Shown here piece after piece: positions 1-6,999 of a stretch of 16,798 nt of DNA. The position numbers were made by a program, and so were the translations under genes. The notes beneath the pieces were generated by a model. That model was not told where the DNA came from and searched no databases. It worked only from the letters and a program-made list of their open reading frames with translations. Within the stretch, counting starts at the first letter, position 1. The number at the start of each line of letters is the position of its first letter. The stretch is from Bacillota bacterium (lineage in GTDB: Bacteria > Bacillota > Sulfobacillia > Sulfobacillales > Sulfobacillaceae): the NCBI GenBank assembly GCA_023488565.1, contig JAMDDZ010000094.1:1-16798 (forward strand). The letters run 5' to 3'.

Positions 1-618
1 GTTAGACAACGGAAGTTCCGATTTCTCCAACAGATGATCGCGATATTCATCGTTGGCCGCGATAATCCGACCGATCTGAATGGCCCGCCTCCGCGAATCC
101 TGATGCTTAGGGGTATTTTTGACCAATTGATCCCACGACAATCCATATCGTTGTAATACGTTTCCATATTCAATTATTTCGCTTCGGCGGTTCTCTTCAT
201 CCTGGTGCCATTCCCACACTCTTCGAGAGGCATCATGCCAAACCAGGTCAAGCGTGTTGGTCCCTCCCTCAGACGGAGAAGATTCCCAGGTACTAAAGGG
301 CACTTCGATCGGACGACGTCCTTGTTGGCGATAATAGTCAATCAATCGACGTTTTATTACGGTTCCGGCAAAAGTTGCAAACGACCCTTTATCTTCTCTA
401 TAACTGGAAATCGCTTCATCAAACGCCATTAACGCAACACTAATCTCGTCGTCGTTTCCCGCACGCAAAAATCTTCCCGCACTGTGGCTCGCGGTGTTCA
501 CAATAAAGGGAGAAAAATCCCGAATCACTTGAGTACGGGCTTCTTGGTCTCCCTGCTGTGCTCTCCGCAACAACTCCGAAGTTTTGGCCGGAAGCTCTTT
601 GCTGAAACCAAGGCCCAA
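1..618 (-). CDS. sigI: RNA polymerase sigma factor SigI family, 3' end cut by window edge
   Basis: This is a partial gene with 206 codons inside the window. The translated frame reads SPFIVNTASHSAGR, then AFDEAISSYREDKGSFATFA and VIKRRLIDYYR, which is the sigma region 2 signature of the SigI family. Further on, GLSWDQLVKNTPKHQDSRRRA matches the conserved central SigI stretch just before the C-terminal DNA-binding part. Bacillus SigI is about 250 residues, so roughly 40-50 residues are missing beyond base 1. The start chosen is TTG at 616-618, because GAGGTGA (625-631) sits six bases upstream and an in-frame stop lies just before it. SigI proteins direct RNA polymerase to heat-shock or cell-wall/polysaccharide-response genes and are normally held by a membrane anti-sigma, RsgI, usually encoded next; that position is outside the window. 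It follows ruvB by 54 bases on the same strand, so co-transcription with the ruv genes is possible. Confidence 0.9.
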   Translation of the reverse strand, partial: MGLGFSKELPAKTSELLRRAQQGDQEARTQVIRDFSPFIVNTASHSAGRFLRAGNDDEISVALMAFDEAISSYREDKGSFATFAGTVIKRRLIDYYRQQGRRPIEVPFSTWESSPSEGGTNTLDLVWHDASRRVWEWHQDEENRRSEIIEYGNVLQRYGLSWDQLVKNTPKHQDSRRRAIQIGRIIAANDEYRDHLLEKSELPLSN

Positions 619-672
619 ACTGCTTCACCTCGCTTCTATTGAATTCGTCGGGTTAGTAGCAATTGTGGGGGG

Positions 673-1725
673 TCAAACCGAAGAATCGGGCTCAAATTGT
701 TCCTGGGACCAAAGGTTTGGCGTAGCAGGAACCGGGACTCCAAGCATTTGGTAACCGCGCACTGCCAGTACGCGTCCGCGGGGAGTACGTTGAATGTACC
801 CCTGTTGGAGCAGGTAGGGTTCATACACATCCTCAATAGTCCCCGCTTCCTCTCCGACTCCCGCTGCCAGGGTCTCTAGCCCCACCGGGCCCCCAGCATA
901 GCGTTCTAAGATAGCTTGCAAGATTCGTCGGTCAACAGCGTCAAGTCCTTGAGGGTCGACTTCCAGAAGTTTGAGTCCTTCCATCGCCACCAGAAGCGAC
1001 ACCGTTCCGTCCCCCCGTACCTCAGCATAGTCACGCAATCGACGCAAAAGTCGGTTAGCAATACGCGGTGTACCGCGACTGCGCCGGGCTATTTCTACTG
1101 CTGCCTCGTCTGACACCTCCACTTGCAGAACGTTTGCCGAGCGACGCACAATGCGAGCCAGGTCGTCAGCCGTGTAAAAATCCAAATGGGTGATTACCCC
1201 AAATCGATCACGCAGTGGGGCCGTTAACATACCAGCTCGGGTGGTAGCACCCACCAAGGTAAAGTGCGGCAGGTCCAATCGTACCGAGCGAGCTCCAGGG
1301 CCTTTCCCCAAAATCAAATCCAAAGCAAAGTCTTCCATAGCCGGATACAGCACTTCTTCCACCGGACGTGACAGCCGATGGATCTCATCAATGAATAATA
1401 CTTCGCGGTCGTCCAGGTTTGTTAATATGGAAGCAAGATCGCCGGGCCGATCAATCGCAGGACCCGAAGTATAACGAATATTGACCCCCAATTCGTTAGC
1501 AATGATATGGGCCAAAGTCGTTTTTCCCAACCCAGGCGGGCCATATAGCAAAACGTGGTCCAATGCGTCCCGACGTGCCAAAGCCGCCTGAATAAAAATG
1601 TGCAGCCGTTCTTTGACAATGTCCTGACCCACATAGTCGGCCAATGACTGAGGTCTTAAGTGCCTTTCCAACTCTCCTGCTGGGTCACTGCTAGGATTCA
1701 TAATCCGCGACGAATCATTGGCCAC
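673..1725 (-). CDS. ruvB: Holliday junction branch-migration ATPase RuvB
   Basis: RuvB is the hexameric AAA+ motor that, with RuvA, drives branch migration of Holliday junctions in the cytoplasm. The 350-residue product has the usual family length. Visible motifs are Walker A GPPGLGKTT (62-70), Walker B LFIDE (110-114), sensor 1 GATTRAG (159-165), the arginine finger in LRDRFG (Arg172) and sensor 2 GTPRIANRL (218-226). A C-terminal winged-helix region follows (about 260-335). The GTG start at 1725 is supported by AAGGGGAG seven bases upstream. The frame overlaps the end of ruvA by 11 bases, suggesting translational coupling in a ruvC-ruvA-ruvB operon. Confidence 0.98.
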   Translation of the reverse strand: MANDSSRIMNPSSDPAGELERHLRPQSLADYVGQDIVKERLHIFIQAALARRDALDHVLLYGPPGLGKTTLAHIIANELGVNIRYTSGPAIDRPGDLASILTNLDDREVLFIDEIHRLSRPVEEVLYPAMEDFALDLILGKGPGARSVRLDLPHFTLVGATTRAGMLTAPLRDRFGVITHLDFYTADDLARIVRRSANVLQVEVSDEAAVEIARRSRGTPRIANRLLRRLRDYAEVRGDGTVSLLVAMEGLKLLEVDPQGLDAVDRRILQAILERYAGGPVGLETLAAGVGEEAGTIEDVYEPYLLQQGYIQRTPRGRVLAVRGYQMLGVPVPATPNLWSQEQFEPDSSV

Positions 1726-2332
1726 GATGTTGCTCCCCTTTACCCGAATCCAATGTTTTTAACGCAAATCGGAGGCGTTGCCCGATGTCATTAATTTCGT
1801 CGGGAATATGTCCGCATGCGGAGCGAGCTTCGTCCACAGTGTACCCCAGACTAACCAAACCCTCCAAAACCTCGTCGGACGATAGCGTCGGAGATTTGCC
1901 AGCATTTGGAGACAACAGGCCATCGTCCAAGGTTCCCCACTTGCTAGACAGTTCCAGTTGGATTCTTTGTGCCAACTTAGCCCCGATTCCCGGCGCCTCT
2001 TTCAACTGCTTCCATTGTCCATGGACCACTGCTTGCCGAAGACCTTCTACTCCCAAATGACCCAGCAAGGCCAATGCTCCCTTAATTCCTACCCCAGTAA
2101 CCGCCAGCATATCCAAAAAGCACTGGCGTTCAATTCTGGACAGAAACCCTATTAGCCGCCAGGCATCCTCACGGATTACCAAATGGGTATAAAGGTGCAC
2201 CTGAGAGTTTACCTCTCCTAGCTTTTCCAGGCCCACTTTGGTCATTTCGACCCCATACCCCACCCCACCGACATCCACTACACAGGACTCAGCGTCTTTG
2301 GACATGAGGCGACCACGTAGTTCAACGATCAT
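1715..2332 (-). CDS. ruvA: Holliday junction-binding protein RuvA
   Basis: RuvA is the tetrameric subunit that grips the four-way junction and loads RuvB rings. The 205-residue protein starts MIVELRGRL, typical of the N-terminal OB-fold. It carries two helix-hairpin-helix motifs, MLAVTGVGIKGALALL (75-90) and LKEAPGIGAKLAQRI (110-124), and ends in the flexible linker plus the domain III three-helix bundle (about 151-196, SSDEVLEGLVSLGY...) that contacts RuvB. The ATG start at 2332 has AAAGGAG six bases upstream. It overlaps ruvC by 11 bases and ruvB by 11 bases, so the three genes are almost certainly translated from one message. Confidence 0.97.
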   Translation of the reverse strand: MIVELRGRLMSKDAESCVVDVGGVGYGVEMTKVGLEKLGEVNSQVHLYTHLVIREDAWRLIGFLSRIERQCFLDMLAVTGVGIKGALALLGHLGVEGLRQAVVHGQWKQLKEAPGIGAKLAQRIQLELSSKWGTLDDGLLSPNAGKSPTLSSDEVLEGLVSLGYTVDEARSACGHIPDEINDIGQRLRFALKTLDSGKGEQHRGQ

Positions 2333-2816
2333 GGATGACTCCTTTAAACCTTATGTACTCTAGTCCTGTTAATGCAATCGCCAGAGCGTCTGCAACGTCG
2401 TCCGGCGTCGGCTTCTTCTCCAGTCCTAACAGCCGCTGGACCATGGTTTGCATTTGTCCTTTGGATGCCATGCCATAACCGCTAACGGTTTGTTTGACCT
2501 CATTGGGCGTCATTTCTACCAAGTTTAGGTGGCTTTTTGCCACGGCCGCCAACACTACTCCTCGAGCTTGACCAACCGCCAGCGCTGTAGCGCTGTTTTG
2601 ACCAAAATATAATTTTTCCACTGCAGCCCAGTGCGGTTGGTGTTCGGCAATTAGATCCGTAATGGACTCGAAGATGGTCAACAATCTCTTTTCCATAGCC
2701 ACCCCCGATGGGGTACTGATGGCACCATATGCCACAGCCACCGTCTTGGATCCATGGCGATCAACAATGCCCCACCCACAAATCGCAGTGCCCGGATCGA
2801 CCCCCAATATTCTCAT
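2322..2816 (-). CDS. ruvC: Holliday junction resolvase RuvC
   Basis: RuvC is the dimeric RNase H-fold endonuclease that cuts Holliday junctions symmetrically, using two metal ions. The 164-residue length is normal. The four acidic catalytic positions are all present: Asp7 in GVDPGT, Glu67 in AAVEKLYFGQN, and Asp140 and Asp143 in PDDVADALAIAL. The ATG start at 2816 lies four bases after GGGGAGGG. It is the first gene of the ruvCAB group. The 111 bases upstream are shared with a divergently transcribed methyltransferase gene. On the minus strand this gap has TATA-like hexamers (TATAGT, TATCAT) but no convincing -35, so I do not call a promoter. Confidence 0.97.
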   Translation of the reverse strand: MRILGVDPGTAICGWGIVDRHGSKTVAVAYGAISTPSGVAMEKRLLTIFESITDLIAEHQPHWAAVEKLYFGQNSATALAVGQARGVVLAAVAKSHLNLVEMTPNEVKQTVSGYGMASKGQMQTMVQRLLGLEKKPTPDDVADALAIALTGLEYIRFKGVIHDR

Positions 2817-2878
2817 GAAACCCTCCCCTGGGATCCGCTACCCGAATCGGTATGATACTCTTTAACTATACGACAGAG

Positions 2879-2895
2879 GCAGGGTATTTCCCTGC
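2879..2895. repeat. Short perfect inverted repeat in the ruvC/methyltransferase divergent gap
   Basis: GCAGGG (2879-2884) and CCCTGC (2890-2895) are perfect inverted copies separated by the five bases TATTT. The repeat lies 33 bases before the plus-strand methyltransferase start and about 63 bases before ruvC. It could be a small 5' UTR hairpin or a binding site for a dimeric regulator of the divergent promoters. It has no following T run, so a terminator is unlikely. Six base pairs can occur by chance. Confidence 0.35.
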
Positions 2896-2927
2896 GCCTA
2901 GGACCACAGAAAACGAAAGGGGCGCGT

Positions 2928-3578
2928 ATGTCGAAGCCATCTAACGCATTTCGCGCTCATCCCCACTTTTCCCGGTTGTATCTTCGGGGGGGACCTGTAC
3001 TAAACCTGTTTCTGGGCCAAGCCAGAGAAGCGCAAGGACGGCTGGTCACCGGGAAAACGTTAATTATCGGTGCTGGCAGCGGGCTCGACGTTCCTGCTGT
3101 GTTGCCGTTCGCTAAAACTCTCACACTGCTTGAACCGGACCCCACATTTGCCAGCCACCTGTTGCGGCAATATCCTCAGTTGCCTGTGCTGATTACACCT
3201 GCCGAATTTATCACTGCTGCGGACAATACGTTTGATACTGTGTTATCCAGTCTGGTACTATGTTCTGTCGCCGATTTATCTCAAACCCTAAAAGAAATTT
3301 TTCGGGTACTGAAACCAGATGGACAATTTTTGTTTTTGGAGCACGGAATCCACCGAAACAAACTCGCAGCCCGAATGCAGGCGGCTCTGGATCCCGCCTG
3401 GCAACGAGTTGGTGGTGGATGCCATCTGACCCGCCCTATCGTCGATGCGGTCGCGGCACAGGGCCTAGTGATCGACCAATTCCAATATATTTCAACCAAT
3501 TGGCTAGTCCCGCTGATTACCGGACGAGCCACCAAATCTCCTATTCATCGCCAAACCCTTCGGGAAACTCCCCGTTGA
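2928..3578 (+). CDS. Class I SAM-dependent methyltransferase (METTL7/UbiE-like)
   Basis: This 216-residue protein has the class I methyltransferase fold. The SAM-binding loop is LIIGAGSGLD (45-54), with an acidic residue at the end of beta 2 (Glu69 in LLEPDP). A post-motif FDTVLSSLVLCSV (102-114) and the FRVLKPDGQFLFLEHG block (125-140) follow. The LEHG sequence and the later DPAWQRVGGGCHLTR (155-169) resemble the METTL7 and phospholipid/quinone methyltransferase group, and the N-terminal HPHFSRLYLR also fits. The substrate cannot be read from sequence. ATG at 2928 is preceded by AAAGGGG. It is the only plus-strand gene in the window, divergent from ruvC, and its last 38 bases overlap the end of yebC on the opposite strand. 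No terminator is visible after it. Confidence 0.85.
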   Translation: MSKPSNAFRAHPHFSRLYLRGGPVLNLFLGQAREAQGRLVTGKTLIIGAGSGLDVPAVLPFAKTLTLLEPDPTFASHLLRQYPQLPVLITPAEFITAADNTFDTVLSSLVLCSVADLSQTLKEIFRVLKPDGQFLFLEHGIHRNKLAARMQAALDPAWQRVGGGCHLTRPIVDAVAAQGLVIDQFQYISTNWLVPLITGRATKSPIHRQTLRETPR

Positions 3579-4281
3579 AGAATACTCTTTCCACATCGTC
3601 GTGGTCTTCCAACAAATCTATCAAGGTCTCCAACTGCACTGCATCTTCTTCGCTCACCGCGGTTAGCGTCTTGGGCAACCGCACCAATTCCACCTCCGAC
3701 ACGGAAATGCCCTGGCTTTCAAATTCTTGACGCACTATATCCAAGGCCTCTGGTTCCGTCAGCACCACATACTCATCGTCTTCGCGTCGCAAATCATCCG
3801 CTCCCGCCAAAATCGCGATATCCAACAGTTCTTCTTCAGAATGAGAGGTAGGTCCCAAGGTAAGACGGCCTTTTGCCTCAAACATCCAGGCCACGCAGCC
3901 AGTTTCTCCCAATGATCCTCCATGACGAGAAAAAATGTGGCGGATTTCTCCCGCAGTCCGATTGCGGTTATCCGTCAATATCTGCAAATACACCGCAACA
4001 CCACCGGGACCGTAACCTTCGTACACAATCTCTTCATATTGAACCCCTTCTTCTTGTCCGGTAGCTCTTTTGATCGCGCGGTCGATGTTGGATTGGGGCA
4101 AGTTGCTTTCTTTGGCTCGTTGAATGGCCAGGCGAAGTTTGAAGTTATGATCAGGATTGCCTCCCCCACGCTTGGCAGCTGCCATAATTTCTTTGGTCAA
4201 TCGGGAAAAGACATTGCCTTTAACGGCATCCACCTTGGCTTTTTTACGCTTGATATTGGCCCACTTAGAGTGCCCTGACAC
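3541..4281 (-). CDS. yebC: YebC/TACO1-family protein
   Basis: The 246-residue protein begins MSGHSKWANIKRKKAKVDA, the hallmark of the YebC/TACO1 family, and continues with FSRLTKEIMAAAKRGGGNP, YEGYGPGGVAVYLQILTDNRNRTA and a C-terminal acidic DDVERVFFNGEFPE. The length is normal. Members were long annotated as transcriptional regulators. Recent work links them to translation, including relief of ribosome stalling on proline-rich stretches. Which role applies here cannot be told from sequence. The start is GTG at 4281, preceded by AAGGGGGCGG; an overlapping ATG two bases upstream is out of frame. It follows nadE by 23 bases, so it probably closes the tyrS-to-yebC operon. The 3' end overlaps the convergent methyltransferase gene. 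Confidence 0.95.
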   Translation of the reverse strand: MSGHSKWANIKRKKAKVDAVKGNVFSRLTKEIMAAAKRGGGNPDHNFKLRLAIQRAKESNLPQSNIDRAIKRATGQEEGVQYEEIVYEGYGPGGVAVYLQILTDNRNRTAGEIRHIFSRHGGSLGETGCVAWMFEAKGRLTLGPTSHSEEELLDIAILAGADDLRREDDEYVVLTEPEALDIVRQEFESQGISVSEVELVRLPKTLTAVSEEDAVQLETLIDLLEDHDDVERVFFNGEFPEGFGDE

Positions 4282-4304
4282 ATTACCGCCCCCTTGCCTG
4301 TTTT

Positions 4305-6017
4305 TTAAAACCGTCCGGTGATAGGCATTCGTCGATCCCGGCCAAACGCCCGCGGGGTAACCTTGATCCCGACTGGTGCCTGCCGCCGCTTATATTCATT
4401 GCGATTCACCAGCTTTAACGTAAGGTCTACCGCATCCTGGGGCAAACCTGCCCGAATCAATTCATCTGCCGTCAAATCGTCTTCAATATACCCTGCTAAG
4501 ATTTTATCCAAAATTTCATAAGGTGGAAGGCTGTCCTCATCCTTTTGATCCGGACGCAATTCTGCTGATGGTGGTTTGATCAGCACATTGTGAGGAATAC
4601 GCTCCCCCGCACTATTGACCCAGCGAGACAATCGAAAGACTTCCACCTTCAATACGTCTTTCAACACGGCAAATCCTCCAGCCATATCGCCGTATAACGT
4701 ACTATATCCTGTAGCCAATTCGCTCTTGTTCCCCGTCGTCAGCACCAACCATCCCATTTTGTTGGACAACGCCATTAACAATGTGCCACGAATTCGTGCT
4801 TGAAGATTTTCCTCAGTCAAGTCGATAGGACGATTGCCAAAAGATGTTCGCAGCACCTCCATAAACTCCGCCATCACATCGGCAATGGGGAGTTCGCGTG
4901 TTTCGACGCCAAGATTTTGCGCCAGATCCAAAGCATCTTTTCGACTGCTGTGGGAGGTAATTGATGACGGCATGAGAACACCATGGACTCGACCGGCTCC
5001 CAACGCGTCGACCGCAATGCATGCGGTCAGCGCCGAATCGATCCCCCCAGACAATCCAATCACCACATCGCTAAAGCGATTTTTTTCAACGTAGTCACGC
5101 ACCCCCAAGACCAGTGCCCGATATAGCGCCTCGTCGTCTGATACCATGGCCGTCAAACGTGGCGGTTGCGGAGAATGAGCGCGTCCTAGATTGCCGGTAA
5201 CCACCCACTGCACTACCGGTTCCTCAGCTGCATTCAGACGCCATCGGGGATCAATCCAACGGCGATGTTGACTCGGTGTCCGCGTCAAGGTCACCTGCAA
5301 CACGTCTTCCTCAAACGCGTGAGCTCGTGCCAAGACCTGGCCGCCTGGCGAAAAAATCGTGCTTTGTCCATCGAACACCAATTCGTCCTGCGCCCCTACC
5401 ATATTTGTCCACAATAAATAGGCTGCTGCATCATCAGCCCGGGTTCCCATCATTTGCTCTCGCATTTGCTGCTTGCCGCGGGAAAACGGCGATGCGCTGA
5501 TGTTGATTAACAGATTGGCTCCGTGTCGTGCCTGGACCAAATAGGGCCCGTCGGGATACCAAAGATCTTCGCAAATGGATACCCCAAGTTTCCAGTCATC
5601 CCACCGAACAATAGCAGTCGTGTCTCCAGGTGAAAAATATCGTTCTTCATCGAAAACACCATAGTTTGGCAGATGGTGCTTGTGCAACTGGCCCACCAGT
5701 GTGCCCTGAAAAGCTATTACCGCCGTGTTATACAACGCTTCCTCCGCGTAGGCATAACCCCATACCGCCAGAACGTCCTGGGTTTTGGCAATGAAGTCTT
5801 GGTTAGCGTCAGCCAATTCCGATAAGAATGAGGATCGAAACAATAAATCTTCCGGCGGATAGCCCGCCAGGCACATCTCTGGAAATACGACAAGTTGAGC
5901 GCCGCCATCCCGTGCGAATTCAAGGGCCGATGTCATTTTGGCCAGGTTCCCGCCAACGTCTCCCACCACACTATTCATTTGAACCAAGGCTACCGTCAAC
6001 TCGCGCATTTCCCCCAT
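4305..6017 (-). CDS. nadE: Glutamine-dependent NAD+ synthetase
   Basis: NadE converts nicotinic acid adenine dinucleotide, ATP and glutamine to NAD+, the last step of NAD synthesis. The 570-residue product is the two-domain, glutamine-using form. The N-terminal nitrilase-type amidase domain (about 1-260) has the Glu-Lys-Cys triad: Glu47 in FPEMCLAGYPPEDL, Lys113 in LHKHHLPNYGVFDE and Cys149 in GVSICEDLWYP. The C-terminal ATP-pyrophosphatase domain (about 295-570) has the P-loop SGGIDS (323-328) and TGNKSELATGYSTLYGDMAGG. The ATG at 6017 is favoured because GGGAGGA lies about five bases upstream; ATG three codons later is a weaker alternative. The gene starts 22 bases after the small pseudo-E1 gene. 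Confidence 0.97.
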   Translation of the reverse strand: MGEMRELTVALVQMNSVVGDVGGNLAKMTSALEFARDGGAQLVVFPEMCLAGYPPEDLLFRSSFLSELADANQDFIAKTQDVLAVWGYAYAEEALYNTAVIAFQGTLVGQLHKHHLPNYGVFDEERYFSPGDTTAIVRWDDWKLGVSICEDLWYPDGPYLVQARHGANLLINISASPFSRGKQQMREQMMGTRADDAAAYLLWTNMVGAQDELVFDGQSTIFSPGGQVLARAHAFEEDVLQVTLTRTPSQHRRWIDPRWRLNAAEEPVVQWVVTGNLGRAHSPQPPRLTAMVSDDEALYRALVLGVRDYVEKNRFSDVVIGLSGGIDSALTACIAVDALGAGRVHGVLMPSSITSHSSRKDALDLAQNLGVETRELPIADVMAEFMEVLRTSFGNRPIDLTEENLQARIRGTLLMALSNKMGWLVLTTGNKSELATGYSTLYGDMAGGFAVLKDVLKVEVFRLSRWVNSAGERIPHNVLIKPPSAELRPDQKDEDSLPPYEILDKILAGYIEDDLTADELIRAGLPQDAVDLTLKLVNRNEYKRRQAPVGIKVTPRAFGRDRRMPITGRF

Positions 6018-6039
6018 CGCGTCCTCCCGGATCTGTCCT

Positions 6040-6360
6040 TCATTTTTGGCTTGCGATGCTTAAGATCACCTGGGTTATCGTCTGGCCAATCTCCATCATT
6101 AGGCGTCCGATGTCAGATTCCAGCGGAATCTCCTGCCAGTATTTGCCGCCGGACACGACTAAGGTCGGGTCTGCACCATCAGCCACGGCGATCGGAAAAC
6201 CAGCAGCAGAAAGATATCGGCACGCTAAATCACGCCATATCCCATCAGGGGCTGTGACTCGTAGAGGAGTTTGCAAAATGGCACATTGCCCATCGTACCC
6301 CACCTCGTCTACCAACACCTGGCGCGCGAATTGCTCTAGGGTGGCATCATCCATTTCCAT
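6040..6360 (-). CDS. Small pseudo-E1 protein: E1 N-terminal helix with a degenerate Rossmann start
   Basis: This 106-residue protein would normally be called hypothetical. By eye its first 60 residues align with the N-terminus of MoeB/ThiF-type E1 enzymes. LEQFARQVLVDEVGYDGQ (8-25) matches the family pattern L-x-R-Y-x-R-Q-I-x-L...G-Q, with Arg13 where E. coli MoeB has Arg14. LRV (33-35) and then ACRYLSAAGFPIAVADGAD (46-64) match the E1 beta1-alpha1-beta2 unit. The ATP-binding glycine loop is lost: TAPDGIWRD replaces the usual V-G-x-G-G-L-G. The NLxRQ, Lys and DxTDN catalytic segments are absent. A C-terminal helix, IGRLMMEIGQTITQVILSIA, resembles the dimer-interface helix of the neighbouring ThiF (GSVTLAVAGQAIT). 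ATG at 6360 follows GAGGTG by eight bases and overlaps the thiF-like gene by 14 bases. The homology is read by eye; the partner role is inference. Confidence 0.7.
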   Translation of the reverse strand: MEMDDATLEQFARQVLVDEVGYDGQCAILQTPLRVTAPDGIWRDLACRYLSAAGFPIAVADGADPTLVVSGGKYWQEIPLESDIGRLMMEIGQTITQVILSIASQK

Positions 6361-6997
6361 AATGAGAACACCTCATCGCTGTCGGGGAAATTACCCGAAA
6401 CTTCCCGTCGATCCCGTCAACCAGCCATAGTCCACTAGGCTTCTTGGGATGTCTCACCCACTGATCGAACAAGGTAATCGCTTGTCCCGCCACCGCTAAC
6501 GTTACCGAACCTAGTACTCCCGCCTCAAAGCAGCGTGGACCTTCCGTCTGACTGGTACCAAACCAGCATCTGAGGCAAGGGCCACCAGGGATTAAGCCGA
6601 GACTCATTCCCTCCAAACGCACTGCGCTATTAAAAATCCATGGCCGCTGCCATTTGGCGGCCCAATCTTGAATAGTCAAACGGGTTTCCCAGTTGTCAGT
6701 AGCGTCGATCACCAGGTCTACGTCAGCGAGTAGGTCATCAACATTACCCTCACGCAACATCTCGGTGACGGCACGCCATTTCACGGCTGGATTATGTCCG
6801 CCGACGCGCTCCACTAACATCGGAGCTTTGTATGCACCAATATCCGGGGCTTGATACCATGGCTGGCGCGCAAGATTGGATAGAACAATCCGATCTGCAT
6901 CAATGACGGTGATCTGGCTAACGGACCAATGCTGGGACAAGCCAAACGCCACCGGATTGCCAATGGCGCCAGCCCCCACTACCGCCACATGATACAT
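6347..6997 (-). CDS. ThiF/MoeB/HesA-family E1-like adenylyltransferase lacking the N-terminal arginine helix
   Basis: E1-like enzymes adenylate the C-terminal glycine of small ubiquitin-like or sulfur-carrier proteins. Visible here are the nucleotide loop VVGAGAIGNP (6-15), the acidic beta 2 end VIDADRI (31-37), NLARQ with Arg44, Lys57 in GAYKAP, and DATDNWETR (98-106). All the adenylation residues are therefore present. CLRC (141-144) is the first zinc pair and RCFEAGVLGSV the conserved helix start. At 216 residues it is shorter than MoeB (about 250). It begins directly at beta 1, so the usual R-Y-x-R-Q helix of about 25-30 residues is absent. The C-terminus reads RCSHYGNG, so the second zinc pair is Cys210 and Tyr213. 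The ATG at 6997 has GGAGGAG five bases upstream and lies two bases after the TPR gene. The substrate is unknown; no ubiquitin-like partner is seen in the window. Confidence 0.88.
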   Translation of the reverse strand: MYHVAVVGAGAIGNPVAFGLSQHWSVSQITVIDADRIVLSNLARQPWYQAPDIGAYKAPMLVERVGGHNPAVKWRAVTEMLREGNVDDLLADVDLVIDATDNWETRLTIQDWAAKWQRPWIFNSAVRLEGMSLGLIPGGPCLRCWFGTSQTEGPRCFEAGVLGSVTLAVAGQAITLFDQWVRHPKKPSGLWLVDGIDGKFRVISPTAMRCSHYGNG

Positions 6998-6999
6998 GG

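Noticed and set aside
440..628. 62-codon minus-strand frame beginning MKQFGPWFQQ
   Set aside because: It is a shifted frame over sigI. The sigI frame has clear sigma factor motifs through this interval.
5828..6430. 200-codon plus-strand open frame
   Set aside because: It is antisense to nadE, the pseudo-E1 gene and the thiF-like gene, which have clear motifs. Its translation is low-complexity (Pro/Arg/Ser-rich) with no family resemblance.
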